From the NCBI GenBank assembly GCA_036280655.1, contig DASUQI010000010.1, positions 1-64,000 of the forward strand: a stretch of 64,000 bases of DNA. The letters are read 5' to 3'. The DNA comes from DASSJM01 sp036280655. GTDB taxonomy: Bacteria; Actinomycetota; UBA4738; HRBIN12. Below the pieces are notes generated by a model. It did not search any database. It saw only the letters and a program-made list of their open reading frames with translations, and was not told the origin of the DNA. This document shows, in pieces, positions 32,164-41,012 of the stretch (the first letter of the stretch is position 1; each line of letters begins with the position of its first letter). Both the position numbers and the translations under genes were made by a program.

Positions 32164-33170
32164 GCGGACCCGTCCTCGTCACCGGCGGCAGCGGCGTCGT
32201 CGGCCGCGCGCTGATCGGCCGGCTCGTCGCCGACGGGCGCGAGGTTCGCGGGCTCGCGCGTTCGGAGGAGTCCGCCCGAACCGTCGGGTTGCTGGGCGCC
32301 GAGGTCGTCCGCGGCGACGTCCTCGAGCCCGCCTCCCTCCGCGTCGCGGCCGAGGGATGCACGACGATCTTCCACGTCGCCGGGGTCAACGCGATGTGCC
32401 TCCACGACCCCCGGCCCATGATGCGCGCGAACGTCGAGGGCTCGGCGAACGCCGTGCACGCCGCCGCCGAGGCCGGCGTCGAACGCGTCGTCTACACCTC
32501 CTCTTCCTCCGCGATCGGCGAGTCGCCGGGCACCGTCGGCCACGAGGACTCACCGCACCGCGGGTGGTACCTCTCCGAGTACGAGCGCTCGAAGCACCTC
32601 GCCGAACGCCGCGTCTTCGAGCTCGCCGCGGAGCTCGGCGTCCGGGTCGTCGCCGTGAACCCCGCCTCGGTGCAGGGACCCGGCCGGGCCACGGGTTCGG
32701 CGCGGCTGCTGCTCGACGTCGTGAACGGGAAGCTCCCGCTGCTCGTCGAGACCACGATCTCGCTCGTCGACATCGGCGACTGCTCCGAGGGCCACCTGCT
32801 CGCCGAGTCGCGCGGCACCCCGGGCGAGCGCTACCTGCTCTCGGGCTCGACGATCACGACCCGGGAAGCCGTCGAGCTCCTCGAGCAGCTCTGGGGCCTG
32901 CGCCGGGATGTCCGGTTCGGCCCGCCCTGGCTCGCGAAGGCCGGCGGCGCGGTGATCGGCACCGGGGCCAGGCTCCTCCGCCGCGACGCGCCGGTCTGCC
33001 CCGAGGCCGTCCGAACCCTCCTGCACGGCCACCGCTACGACGGCTCGAAAGCCACGCGCGAGCTCGGCCTCCGCTACACGCCGCTCGAGGTCACGCTGCT
33101 GCGGACGCTCGAGTGGTGCGCGGCCCAGGGCCTCGTCCGCCCTGGGCGAGGCCGGCGGGCGCGAACATAG
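32160..33170 (+). CDS. NAD(P)-dependent epimerase/dehydratase (extended SDR)
   Basis: 336 residues. The nucleotide-binding motif is VTGGSGVVGRALI at the N-terminus (TGxxGxxG) and the catalytic pair is YERSK (YxxxK) near residue 143. The overall pattern, including FHVAGVNAMC and NPASVQGPGR, resembles 3-beta-hydroxysteroid dehydrogenase/isomerase-like or dihydroflavonol-reductase-like members. The substrate is unknown. The GTG overlaps the pgsA stop by 4 nt. A strong hairpin lies in its last codons, just before glpX. Confidence 0.88.
   Translation: MSGPVLVTGGSGVVGRALIGRLVADGREVRGLARSEESARTVGLLGAEVVRGDVLEPASLRVAAEGCTTIFHVAGVNAMCLHDPRPMMRANVEGSANAVHAAAEAGVERVVYTSSSSAIGESPGTVGHEDSPHRGWYLSEYERSKHLAERRVFELAAELGVRVVAVNPASVQGPGRATGSARLLLDVVNGKLPLLVETTISLVDIGDCSEGHLLAESRGTPGERYLLSGSTITTREAVELLEQLWGLRRDVRFGPPWLAKAGGAVIGTGARLLRRDAPVCPEAVRTLLHGHRYDGSKATRELGLRYTPLEVTLLRTLEWCAAQGLVRPGRGRRART
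33123..33147 (+). terminator. Hairpin in the 3' end of the epimerase gene
   Basis: Perfect 8-bp inverted repeat GCCCAGGG-(9 nt)-CCCTGGGC, inside the epimerase coding sequence and 20 nt before the glpX -10 element. It could attenuate read-through into glpX. No T-run follows. Confidence 0.35.
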
Positions 33171-33173
33171 GAT
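33168..33173 (+). promoter_or_regulatory. -10 element for glpX (leaderless)
   Basis: TAGGAT, overlapping the epimerase stop codon, ends 6 nt before the GTG at 33180. Confidence 0.5.
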
Positions 33174-33179
33174 GGTCCC

Positions 33180-34193
33180 GTGACCGCCCCGGAGGCCGCG
33201 ACCGAGGAACGCCCCGACCGCAACCTCGCGCTCGAGCTCGTGCGCGTGACCGAGGCGGCCGCGCTCGCCGCCGGCCGATGGGTCGGGCGCGGCGACAAGA
33301 TCGCCGCCGACCAGGCCGCCGTCGACGCGATGCGGCTGATGATCGACACGGTCTCGATGGACGGCGTCGTCGTGATCGGCGAGGGCGAGAAGGACGAGGC
33401 GCCGATGCTCTACAACGGCGAGGCCGTCGGCACCGGCGACGGCCCGGGCTGCGACGTCGCGGTCGACCCGATCGACGGCACCCGCCTCACCTCGGTCGGC
33501 CAGCCGAACGCCCTGTCCGTGATCGCGCTCGCCGAACGCGGCTCGATGTTCTTCCCCGGCGCCGCCGTCTACATGGAGAAGGTCGCAACCGGCCCCGAGG
33601 CGGCCGACGCGATCGACATCACCGCGCCGCCGGAGGAGAACGTCCGGCTCGTCGCGAAGGCGAAGGGCATCCGGCCCGAGGAGATCGGCGTCGTGATCCT
33701 CGACCGCGACCGCCACGCCGAGATGATCAAGCGCGTCCGAGAGGTCGGCGCGCGGGTGCACCTCATCACCGACGGCGACGTCGCCGGGGCGATCTCGGCC
33801 GCGACGACCCGTCGCTCGGGGCTCGACCTGCTCCTGGGGATCGGCGGCACGCCGGAGGGAGTCGTGGCGGCGGCCGCGCTGAAGTGCCTCGGCGGTGCGA
33901 TCCAGGGCCGGCTGTTCCCGCGCAACGACGACGAGCGGCAGCAGCTGCTCGACGGCGGGTTCGACATCGGGCGGGTGCTGACGACCGACGACCTCGTCGC
34001 GGGCGACCACGTCTTCTTCGCGGCGACCGGGGTCACCGACGGCGCGCTCCTCCAGGGCGTGAAGTATTGGCCGGACGGCGCGACGACGTACTCGATGGTG
34101 ATGCGGTCGCGTTCGGGGACCGTTCGGATCATCGAGGCCGAGCATCGGTTCGAGAAGCTCGAGCGCTTCTCGCGGATCTCGTACCGGCGCTAG
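33180..34193 (+). CDS. glpX: Class II fructose-1,6-bisphosphatase
   Basis: Gluconeogenic phosphatase of the Li-sensitive superfamily, the main FBPase of actinobacteria. 337 residues with GEGEKDEAPML (metal ligands), DPIDGTRLTSVGQPNALSV (phosphatase core, split here) and LLGIGGTPEGVVAAAALK. Length and motifs are typical. The N-terminal 15 residues are a short polar extension. Its own -10 element and the preceding hairpin suggest separate control from pgsA and the epimerase. The stop is convergent with bioY and overlaps it by 4 nt. Confidence 0.95.
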   Translation: MTAPEAATEERPDRNLALELVRVTEAAALAAGRWVGRGDKIAADQAAVDAMRLMIDTVSMDGVVVIGEGEKDEAPMLYNGEAVGTGDGPGCDVAVDPIDGTRLTSVGQPNALSVIALAERGSMFFPGAAVYMEKVATGPEAADAIDITAPPEENVRLVAKAKGIRPEEIGVVILDRDRHAEMIKRVREVGARVHLITDGDVAGAISAATTRRSGLDLLLGIGGTPEGVVAAAALKCLGGAIQGRLFPRNDDERQQLLDGGFDIGRVLTTDDLVAGDHVFFAATGVTDGALLQGVKYWPDGATTYSMVMRSRSGTVRIIEAEHRFEKLERFSRISYRR

Positions 34194-34783
34194 CCGGAGC
34201 GCTTCCGGACCACGCGCCAGGCGATCGGCACGAGCCCCGCGGCCGCGAACAGCTTCAGCGTGTCGCCGACGACGAACGGCGCGAGGCCGATTTCGAGCGC
34301 CTCGCCGAGCGACACGTCGAGCGCCTGCATGAGCCACGGGATCGCGACCGCGTACAGGACGACCTCGCCGATGAACATCGCCCCGATCGCGGTCCGGATC
34401 GACCGGTCCCATCCGCGTTGTGCGAGGGCGCCGACGACCGCCGCCGAGAGGACGAACCCCCACAGGTAGCCGCCGGTGACTGCCGACAGGCGGAGGAACT
34501 CCACGCCCGAGTCACCGCCCGAGTAGAACGGCAGACCGAGCGCGCCCTGCGCCAGATACAGCAGCATCGAGACCCCGCCGAGCCCGGCTCCGAGCGAGGC
34601 GCCGACCAACAGGACGCCGAGCGTCTGACCGGTGATCGGCACCGGTGTGAACGGCAGCTTGATCTCGAACTGCGCGAGCGCCGCCACCAGCCAGCTCCCG
34701 GCGAACGCGAGCAGCACGCGCCATGCGACGTTCGACCGGACGCCGGAGGGGGATGCCGCGATCGCGAGCGTCGTCGAACTCAT
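34190..34783 (-). CDS. bioY: Biotin transporter S-component BioY
   Basis: 197 residues, six predicted helices. BioY-type features are PFTPVPITGQTLGVLLVGASLG and the GGYLWGF segment (ligand-contact region in this family). BioY binds biotin and works alone or with an ECF module (BioMN); no bioM or bioN is adjacent. The ATG overlaps the stop of the HARE-HTH gene by 4 nt (ATGA), so it is the last cistron of an operon with that gene and the LLM oxidoreductase. The in-frame extension upstream has no BioY character. Confidence 0.92.
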   Translation of the reverse strand: MSSTTLAIAASPSGVRSNVAWRVLLAFAGSWLVAALAQFEIKLPFTPVPITGQTLGVLLVGASLGAGLGGVSMLLYLAQGALGLPFYSGGDSGVEFLRLSAVTGGYLWGFVLSAAVVGALAQRGWDRSIRTAIGAMFIGEVVLYAVAIPWLMQALDVSLGEALEIGLAPFVVGDTLKLFAAAGLVPIAWRVVRKRSG

Positions 34784-34995
34784 GCCATCGCCGACCGATA
34801 CACGCCGGTGCCCTCCTTCTCGAGGATGCCCGATCGTACGCCTTCGGCGAGCGCGGACAGCAGAGCCTTGCGAACATCCGGGGTCTCGAAGGGATCCAGA
34901 TACCCGCGCCGGAGCGCGAGGTCCTGGATCTTCGTCCAGTGCAGCGGCTCCCCCTCCTCCTCGAGGACCTTCACCGCCGCCTCGAGCGGCTCCAT
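34780..34995 (-). CDS. Small HARE-HTH (winged-helix) protein
   Basis: 71 residues, a single domain: AAVKVLEEEGEPLHWTKIQD, then SALAEGVRSG and a TGVYR wing. The pattern matches the HARE-HTH fold seen at the N-terminus of RpoE delta subunit and in restriction and chromatin proteins. No other domain is attached. The ATG overlaps the stop of the LLM gene (TGATG) and its own stop overlaps bioY (ATGA). The position suggests a regulator or protein partner of the operon. Function is inferred only. Confidence 0.7.
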   Translation of the reverse strand: MEPLEAAVKVLEEEGEPLHWTKIQDLALRRGYLDPFETPDVRKALLSALAEGVRSGILEKEGTGVYRSAMA

Positions 34996-36002
34996 CACAG
35001 TTCACGCGCGGCCGGAAGCACCGTCCCGGCGAGCACGTCGAGCATCGACGGATCCGGCAGCGCGAACCACACCGGCGCCGCGCACACGATCAGCTCGCTC
35101 ACGCCGAGCGCCGCGAACGCGCCGATCCGTTCGAGCACCTGATCCGGCATCCCGACCAAGCCGTCCTCCAGCAACGCCTCGAGCGGCGTCGACTCGACCA
35201 CACCCGACGGCAGCCGCTCCTCGATCAGCTCGTACCGGCGCTTCACGTCGGCCTCGTCCTCGCCGACGACCGTGAACAGCCCGAGCGAGAGCCGGAACCC
35301 CTCCGGGTCGCGCCCCTCGCGTTCGCACGCCTCGCGCGCCGCGGCCGCCCGCGCCGCGTAGTCCTCGGGCGTCCACCGCCACACCGTGTTCCAGCCGTCG
35401 GCGTGCCGCGCCGCGATCCGGAGCAGCCGCGGCCCGCCCTTGCCCCCGACGAGCAGCGGCGGCCCCGGCTCCTGCACCGGGCGCGGGTGGTTGTACGCCT
35501 CCTTGAGCTCGAACCGCCCTCCCTCGAACGTCACGGGCTCGGGCCCGTTCAGCGCGCGGAGGTACGCGAGGGTGTCCTCGAGCAGCGCGAACCGCTCCCC
35601 CACGTTCCCGAACTGGTAGCCGAACGCCTCGTACTCCTCCTCGAACCAGCCCGCGCCGATGCCGAGCTCGAGCCGGCCGTCCGAGAGGCGGTCGATCGCC
35701 GTCGCCGACTTCGCGAGGATCGCCGGATGACGGAAGCCGGCCGAAAGCACGAGCGTGCCGAGCCGGACGCGCTCGGTGAGCGGGGCGAGCGACGCGAGCG
35801 TGGCGAGCGGCTCGAGCGCCCCGTACCGCGTCGGCCCGCCGCCGTACCGCTCGAGCGTCGAGAAGAAGTGGTCGGACACCCACAGGCTCTCGAACCCCAG
35901 CTGCTCCGCCCGCACCGCGACCTCGGCCACGGCGTCGAACCGGATCGGGTCCACGCCCGGGAGCGAGAAGTCGTACTGCGGGAGCGCGAGACCGATCCGC
36001 AC
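34995..36002 (-). CDS. LLM-class (luciferase-like, probably F420-dependent) oxidoreductase
   Basis: 335 residues, bacterial luciferase-like TIM barrel. N-terminal IGLALPQYDFSLPG, ESLWVSDHFFS, RVRLGTLVLSAGFRHPA and RLELGIGAGWFEEEYEAFGY are the standard cofactor- and substrate-site blocks. In actinobacteria most proteins of this pattern use coenzyme F420 rather than FMN, but this is family-level inference. It lies 2 nt downstream of the nucleotidyltransferase stop, so they are in one operon with the HARE-HTH protein and bioY. The substrate is unknown. Confidence 0.9.
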   Translation of the reverse strand: MRIGLALPQYDFSLPGVDPIRFDAVAEVAVRAEQLGFESLWVSDHFFSTLERYGGGPTRYGALEPLATLASLAPLTERVRLGTLVLSAGFRHPAILAKSATAIDRLSDGRLELGIGAGWFEEEYEAFGYQFGNVGERFALLEDTLAYLRALNGPEPVTFEGGRFELKEAYNHPRPVQEPGPPLLVGGKGGPRLLRIAARHADGWNTVWRWTPEDYAARAAAAREACEREGRDPEGFRLSLGLFTVVGEDEADVKRRYELIEERLPSGVVESTPLEALLEDGLVGMPDQVLERIGAFAALGVSELIVCAAPVWFALPDPSMLDVLAGTVLPAAREL

Positions 36003-36004
36003 GC

Positions 36005-37354
36005 CTACAGGAACCGCAGGACGTCGGCCGGCCCGGCCACCTCGGTGCCGGCCGGGAACTGGATCCCCGACGGAAGTTTCAGCCGCGGGTACACCGCGAC
36101 CTCGTCGGCGAGGTGGACGCCCGGGTACACGACGACCTCGTCACCGAGCGCGACGAACCGCTCGATCGTCGTCGGGTTGAACGGCTCCGATCGGATCTCC
36201 GTCATCGAGCCGATCACGGCGTCGGACAGGTGCGCCGAGGGCCCGACGATCGCGCCGTCCCGGATCTGCGAGCGCTCGATCCACGCGTCGCGCTGCACTT
36301 CGATGTCGTCGTCGAGGTTCGAGTCGCTGATCCGGACGCCCGGGTGGATCTCGCAGAACCGGCCGATCCGTACCGCCGGGCCGATCCGGACCGAGCCGTC
36401 GGAGATCTTCTCGGCGAGCGTGGTGCCGCTCGTCGAGTCGCGCATCGCGAGCGACTCGGGCGCGATCCAGACGTTGCGTTCGGCGTCGAACGGCGGCCCG
36501 AGCAGCCGGTCCATCGCCTCGAACGACCCGCGCAGCACCTGCACCATCGTCTGCAGGTAGTCCTGGGCGTTCCCGAGGTCGCCGATCGCGCGCACCGGAT
36601 ACACGTGCACCGGGTAGCCGTTGCCGACGAGCCACGGCAGGAAGTCCTTGCCGAAGTCGAGCCGTTCGGTGCGCAGGCGTTCGACGTCCGGGCTCGTCGC
36701 GATCTCGCGGATCTTCGGCGTGTCGAGCAGGTAGAAGCCCGCGTTCGTCATGAGCGGGAGCCGCCGGAACTCCTCCTCGGTCTCGGCCTGGAAGTAGTCG
36801 CGGAGCTCCTCGAGCGTCGGCTTCTCGACGAAAACCTGGATCCGGTCCTCGTCGTTGGCGACGAGGACGCCGTACTTCTCGGCCACCTCGTCGGGCTCGC
36901 GCACCATCGCCGCGATCGTCGCGACGGCGCCGGTCCGCTGGTGCGCCTCGAGCATCGGTGCGAGGTCGAAGTCGATCACGGAGTCGGTCGGGAACACGAG
37001 CGCCGTCTGCGAGATGTCCCAGTGCTCGATCATCCGGAGCGCCGAGTCCGCGCTGCCGGTCGAGAGCGAGTCGTACTTCACCGGCGAGTACCTCACGTCG
37101 ACGCCGAAGCCCTCGCCGTACCCGATCATCACCTTGATCTGGTAGCGGTTCTCCTTGCCGTGGGCGATCACGTAGTAGTCCTTGATCCCCTCGCTCGACA
37201 GGATCTGGATCACCCAGCGGATCAGGCGGCGGCCGAGGAACGACATCGCGGCCTTCGAGCGCAGGTAGCCGGGCGCCTTGAGCGTGAGCGGGCGGGCCCG
37301 GACCCCCTGACCGCCCGCGAGACCGATCCCGACGACCTCGGACACCTCGGCCAT
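36005..37354 (-). CDS. Sugar nucleotidyltransferase with C-terminal left-handed beta-helix
   Basis: 449 residues. The N-terminal nucleotidyltransferase begins GIGLAGGQGVRARPLTLKAP (the GGxGxR loop binds NTP). VFPTDSVIDFD and VFVEKPT follow, as in GlgC/ManC-like enzymes. From about residue 310 hexapeptide-like repeats (VRIGPAVRIGRFCEIHPGVR) form a beta-helix. It probably makes an NDP-sugar, but which sugar and nucleotide are unclear. The start region around the GGxGxR loop is preceded by LRSKAAM rather than the usual P-K pair. The ATG at 37354 is used; an ATG at 37390 is possible. It is the first gene of an operon running into bioY. Confidence 0.8.
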   Translation of the reverse strand: MAEVSEVVGIGLAGGQGVRARPLTLKAPGYLRSKAAMSFLGRRLIRWVIQILSSEGIKDYYVIAHGKENRYQIKVMIGYGEGFGVDVRYSPVKYDSLSTGSADSALRMIEHWDISQTALVFPTDSVIDFDLAPMLEAHQRTGAVATIAAMVREPDEVAEKYGVLVANDEDRIQVFVEKPTLEELRDYFQAETEEEFRRLPLMTNAGFYLLDTPKIREIATSPDVERLRTERLDFGKDFLPWLVGNGYPVHVYPVRAIGDLGNAQDYLQTMVQVLRGSFEAMDRLLGPPFDAERNVWIAPESLAMRDSTSGTTLAEKISDGSVRIGPAVRIGRFCEIHPGVRISDSNLDDDIEVQRDAWIERSQIRDGAIVGPSAHLSDAVIGSMTEIRSEPFNPTTIERFVALGDEVVVYPGVHLADEVAVYPRLKLPSGIQFPAGTEVAGPADVLRFL

Positions 37355-37413
37355 GACCTCGCCATGATATGGGGCTTCGCTCCAGGTCATCGTTCGACAC
37401 GAGGAGGCAGGCC

Positions 37414-38448
37414 ATGCAGGTGCAACCGTGGGGACGGGCGTTCGAGGGGCGCATCGACGAGCTCGAGATCGAGAGCGAGGTCCTGAAGGGCAACGTGCTC
37501 GGCGATCCGCACGTCCGGCCGCTCTGGGTCTACACGCCGCCGGGCTATGACGACGAGCCGGGCCGCCGGTACCCGAGTGTGTACATCATCCAGGGGTTGA
37601 CCGGGCAGCTCGACATGTGGCGCAACCGCGAGCCGTTCCGCCACAACTTCCCCGAGAACACCGACGCGCTGTTCGCGTCCGGCGAAGCGCCGCCGGCGAT
37701 CGTCGTGTTCGTCGACTGCTGGACCTCGCTCGGCGGGAGCCAGTTCCTGAACTCGCCGGGCACCGGCCGCTACCAGGACTTCCTGTGCGACGAGACGGTC
37801 GCGTTCGTCGACGAACGGTACCGCACGATCGCCGACCGGGACCACCGAGGCATCCAGGGCAAGTCGAGCGGCGGCTACGGCGCTTTCGTGGTTCCGATGA
37901 TGCGGCCCGACGTGTTCGGGGCGCTCGCATCGCACGCCGGCGACGCGCTGTTCGAGGCGTGTTACCTGCCCGGCTTCCCGGCAACGGTCCGCGCGCTGCG
38001 CGAGCACTACGGCGGCTCGTACGAGCGGTTCTGGGAGGACTTCCGCTCGCGTCCGGCGATGACGAAGAAGGACGACGACAACCTGCTGAACGACTGGTGC
38101 ATGGCCGCGTGCTACTCGGCCGACGAGGACGGGACCGTGCGGCTGCCGTTCGACACGGAGACCGGGGTGCTGATCGACGAGGTCTGGGAGCGCTGGCTCG
38201 CGGTCGACCCGGTGCGGATGGTGCCGGAGCACGCGGACGATCTGCGTTCGATGCGCGGGATCTGGATCGACGCCGGCACGCGGGACGAGTGGTACCTCGA
38301 CAACGGCGCGGTCGCGGTCTCGAAGCAGCTCGAGGCGATCGACGTGGAGCACACCCTCGAGCTGTTCGACGCCGGGCACATGGCGATCGGGTACCGGTAC
38401 CCGCGCTCGCTCGCGTTCCTCGCCGGGGTGCTTTCGGCTGCGGCGTGA
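37414..38448 (+). CDS. Esterase of the enterochelin-esterase/EstD type (alpha/beta hydrolase)
   Basis: 344 residues, no signal peptide. YTPPGYDDEPGRRYPSVYIIQG is the usual family opening; the nucleophile elbow is GKSSGGYGAF (Ser in GxSxGG), an acid is likely in the AGTRDEWYLD block, and the His is in DAGHMAIGYRYP. Such enzymes hydrolyse carboxyl esters such as S-formylglutathione-like or ferric-siderophore esters. No siderophore genes are nearby, so the substrate is unknown. The ATG has GAGGAGG 6 nt upstream and is divergent from the nucleotidyltransferase gene, 59 bp away. Confidence 0.85.
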   Translation: MQVQPWGRAFEGRIDELEIESEVLKGNVLGDPHVRPLWVYTPPGYDDEPGRRYPSVYIIQGLTGQLDMWRNREPFRHNFPENTDALFASGEAPPAIVVFVDCWTSLGGSQFLNSPGTGRYQDFLCDETVAFVDERYRTIADRDHRGIQGKSSGGYGAFVVPMMRPDVFGALASHAGDALFEACYLPGFPATVRALREHYGGSYERFWEDFRSRPAMTKKDDDNLLNDWCMAACYSADEDGTVRLPFDTETGVLIDEVWERWLAVDPVRMVPEHADDLRSMRGIWIDAGTRDEWYLDNGAVAVSKQLEAIDVEHTLELFDAGHMAIGYRYPRSLAFLAGVLSAAA

Positions 38449-38481
38449 CGAAGGCGAAAGGCGATCGCGTCCGGCGAACCC

Positions 38482-39069
38482 CTACGCGCTCGTCCGGCCG
38501 CGTCGCCTGACCAGGAGCGCCATCCGGGACGCGATCGCCACCAGCATCGCGAGTCCGATGGGTTGCCAGAGGCTTGTCGCGGATACCAGCGTCTGTGTCG
38601 GATCCGGTTCTCCCGGTCGAGAAGTGGCCTGAGCGGGCGAGGCCCCGCTGTGTGTGACAACCAACCTTTCCGTTGACGAGATCACCGAATCCGATCCAGC
38701 ACCCCTTGCCGCCCTTGCCGGGTGGACAGACCCACACGTGGTACCGGCCGCTTGACATCCGTGGCACGTTGAAGACGACGCTGACCGCGTAGGTTTCCCC
38801 AACCTCGGTCTTGTCCGGCAGCTGCTGGCCGATCCGCGCTCGCCAACAGATGGTGCGCCGGGCAGCAGGTAGCAGTACCAGAGTGGCCCGCTCCGAACGA
38901 GGTAGACGGCGTACGGTCCGTCCTCGGGTTGCCCGCTGCCTGGCCACGTCTCCACGACCGCGTGGGCCACGGCCCGATCGCCGGGTTCGTAGGAGTCTTG
39001 TTCGATTCGCAACGAGGAGCCCTTCGCCCACGCATGTGGAGACATCAGGCTCACGAGGAGGACAACCAT
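38482..39069 (-). pseudogene. Frameshifted gene for an exported, C-terminally anchored protein
   Basis: Three segments make sense only when joined across frames. The N-terminal part (from 39069, MVVLLVSLMSPHAWAKG signal peptide, then an all-beta block up to about 38850) is in one frame. A middle part with GETYAVSVVFNVPR and CPPGKGGKGCWIGFGDL (about 38850-38690) is in a second. A tail TM WQPIGLAMLVAIASRMALL followed by RRRG (up to 38482) is back in the first. So there are two compensating indels near 38850 and 38690. The family is unknown; the layout is of a small secreted sensor or adhesin anchored at its C-terminus. Sequencing error or real decay cannot be distinguished here. Confidence 0.6.
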
Positions 39070-39221
39070 CGCAACGCCTCGAGTGCCCTCTGGGCATCGA
39101 AAAGGTGACCCTCCCAGCTACCCTCCGGTTCCAGCCCCGCGAGCGACGGTGTACGCCAAAGAACGTTCGTCCGCGGTCTGGGAGACTGGCTGACCGCCCG
39201 CATACGGAGGACGTGACGCCC

Positions 39222-40226
39222 ATGAGCCAGACCACCGACCCGATCCCCCCGCCCCCGCCGTCCGCACCGGTCGAGCCGACCGAGCCGCCGAAGCGCCGAG
39301 GCGGGGTCGTCGCCGTCGCGATCGGCGTGGCCCTCGCGCTCGTCGCCGGGGTTGCGATCTTCGCGCTCACCCGCAGCGACACCGCCGAGGCCCAGCCGCT
39401 CGCGCTCGCGTTCGAGCAGGGACAGAGCCAGACCTACGAGATCGACCAGACGATCGACGCCGAGATCGCCTCGGACGTGTTCGGCAGCGAGTCGATCTCG
39501 ATGGACGTCTCGCAGGTGGTGGGCTGGGAGGTCACCTCGGTCGATGGGGAGGGCAACGCGACGATCGAGGTCACGGTCTCCGAGGTCTCGGGTTCGGTGA
39601 ACGGCCAGCCGATCCCCACTGACGCCGCGTCCACGCCGCCGGTCGAGATCGTGATCGCGCCGGACGGCCGCGTCATCTCGGCCGGTGGGCTCGCGCTCGG
39701 CGGCGCCGGGCAGACCCAGGGCTTCGGCTTTCCCGGGATGGGCCAGCTCACGCCGATCCTGCCGGACGCCGGCGAGAAGGTCTCGGTCGGCGACACGTGG
39801 GAGAAGGAGTTCTCGCAGGACTTCCCGTTCGGCGAGGGCACGATCGACTTCTCGGCCACGAGCACGTACGAGCGCGACGAAGAGGTGAACGGCCGGACGG
39901 CCGCGGTGATCGTCACCGACCTGATCGTCCCGCTCGACTTCACGCTCAGCTTCTCCGACCTGCTCGAGACGCTCGGTCCCGAGCTCGCCGGGGCGACCGG
40001 CGCGGGCCAGCTCGAGGCGCTCGAGGACGCCTCGATCGCCTACGGTGGCCAGGGCGCGTTCACGCAGACGAGCTTCGTGGACCTCGACGCCAAGGAGCTG
40101 CTCCGCACCCAGAGCGAGGGGACGTTCGACATCGCGATGGAGTTCTCGGGCATCCCCGGCGTCGAGAGCGCGGGGACGATCGACTTCACCGGAGACTTCA
40201 CCCAAGATCTCGAGCTGCAGTCCTGA
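39222..40226 (+). CDS. Membrane-anchored extracytoplasmic protein (DUF6263-like)
   Basis: 334 residues: a Pro-rich cytoplasmic N-terminus (about 5-25), one TM (about 28-50, VVAVAIGVALALVAGVAIFAL), then a secreted beta-rich domain with GQSQTYEIDQT, LPDAGEKVSVGDTWEKEF and a C-terminal TIDFTGDFTQDLEL. This is like the outer-surface DUF6263 family of unknown function; the match is from memory. The ATG has a weak GGAGG 11 nt upstream. It converges on the anti-sigma gene with 9 nt between. Confidence 0.7.
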   Translation: MSQTTDPIPPPPPSAPVEPTEPPKRRGGVVAVAIGVALALVAGVAIFALTRSDTAEAQPLALAFEQGQSQTYEIDQTIDAEIASDVFGSESISMDVSQVVGWEVTSVDGEGNATIEVTVSEVSGSVNGQPIPTDAASTPPVEIVIAPDGRVISAGGLALGGAGQTQGFGFPGMGQLTPILPDAGEKVSVGDTWEKEFSQDFPFGEGTIDFSATSTYERDEEVNGRTAAVIVTDLIVPLDFTLSFSDLLETLGPELAGATGAGQLEALEDASIAYGGQGAFTQTSFVDLDAKELLRTQSEGTFDIAMEFSGIPGVESAGTIDFTGDFTQDLELQS

Positions 40227-40235
40227 CGCGACCGG

Positions 40236-41012
40236 TTACGGGGTCTGGTCGACCGTTCCGGTGAGCACGACCTCGCCGGCAGCGTCGAGCACCGTCACCG
40301 TCGAGTAGCCGGTGAGCGGCTGCGTCTGGAACTGACGGAAGACCTCGGCGCCGCCGTCGGAATCGAGTTCGGCGATGCGGCCGGCGCGGAGCACCTGACC
40401 GGCGTCGTTCGAAAGCTGCACGCGGTACGGGAGACGGTCCGGGTCGTCGCTCAGGCCGTTGGCGATCACGATCACGAAGTCGAGCATCGTGGGCGAGACG
40501 AGCTGCAGGACGGCCGCGCCTCCGGTGCCCCCGGCGGCGGGCGCGAGCTGACCGAGCCGCGCCCCCTCGTTGCTCGAGATCTCCTCGCCGGGAATCACCT
40601 GCGACAGCACCACCTGGAACCGCTCGAGGGCGCGGGCCCGATCGCGTTCGGCCTGCTCCGCTCTGTCCGCGAACCGGTCGGCGCGACCCGCCATGACCGC
40701 GCCCCAGCCGAGGCTCGCCACCGCGACCATCGCGGCGACGATCGCGGCCGCCGCGGTTCTCGCGCGGCGGGGGGTGCCGGAGCCGCCGGCGACCCGCCGG
40801 ACGCGGTCCACGACGCGCTCGTTCAGTCCCTGCGGGACCGATGCGGGAGTGAGCGAGTACGCGAGGATCGCGGCCGCCTGGCCGAGGTCCGAGGCCTCCT
40901 TGCGGCACCCGGCGCACCACTGGAGATGTCGCTCAACCTCTTTGCGGTCTTCGGGGGTGATCGTGTCTACCGCGAGCTCCGGAAGGAGCTCGCGGACCTC
41001 CAGGCAGGTCAC
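40236..41012 (-). CDS. Zinc-finger anti-sigma factor (membrane anchored)
   Basis: 258 residues. The N-terminal ZAS domain has HLQWCAGC (H-x3-C-x2-C) near residues 29-36 and a Cys at position 3, enough for a zinc-binding anti-sigma domain. One TM follows (about 86-108), then an extracytoplasmic domain with a coiled-coil and an Ig-like or RskA-type fold (DFVIVIANGL, TVTVLDAAGEVVLTG). RskA-type proteins hold ECF sigma factors and release them by proteolysis. The ATG overlaps the sigma gene stop by 4 nt. Confidence 0.88.
   Translation of the reverse strand: MTCLEVRELLPELAVDTITPEDRKEVERHLQWCAGCRKEASDLGQAAAILAYSLTPASVPQGLNERVVDRVRRVAGGSGTPRRARTAAAAIVAAMVAVASLGWGAVMAGRADRFADRAEQAERDRARALERFQVVLSQVIPGEEISSNEGARLGQLAPAAGGTGGAAVLQLVSPTMLDFVIVIANGLSDDPDRLPYRVQLSNDAGQVLRAGRIAELDSDGGAEVFRQFQTQPLTGYSTVTVLDAAGEVVLTGTVDQTP

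Noticed and set aside
37586..39382. 598-codon minus-strand ORF spanning the esterase region
   Set aside because: Only its middle part (about 38690-38850) is meaningful, as a shifted piece of the broken anchored protein. The rest is a shadow of the esterase gene.
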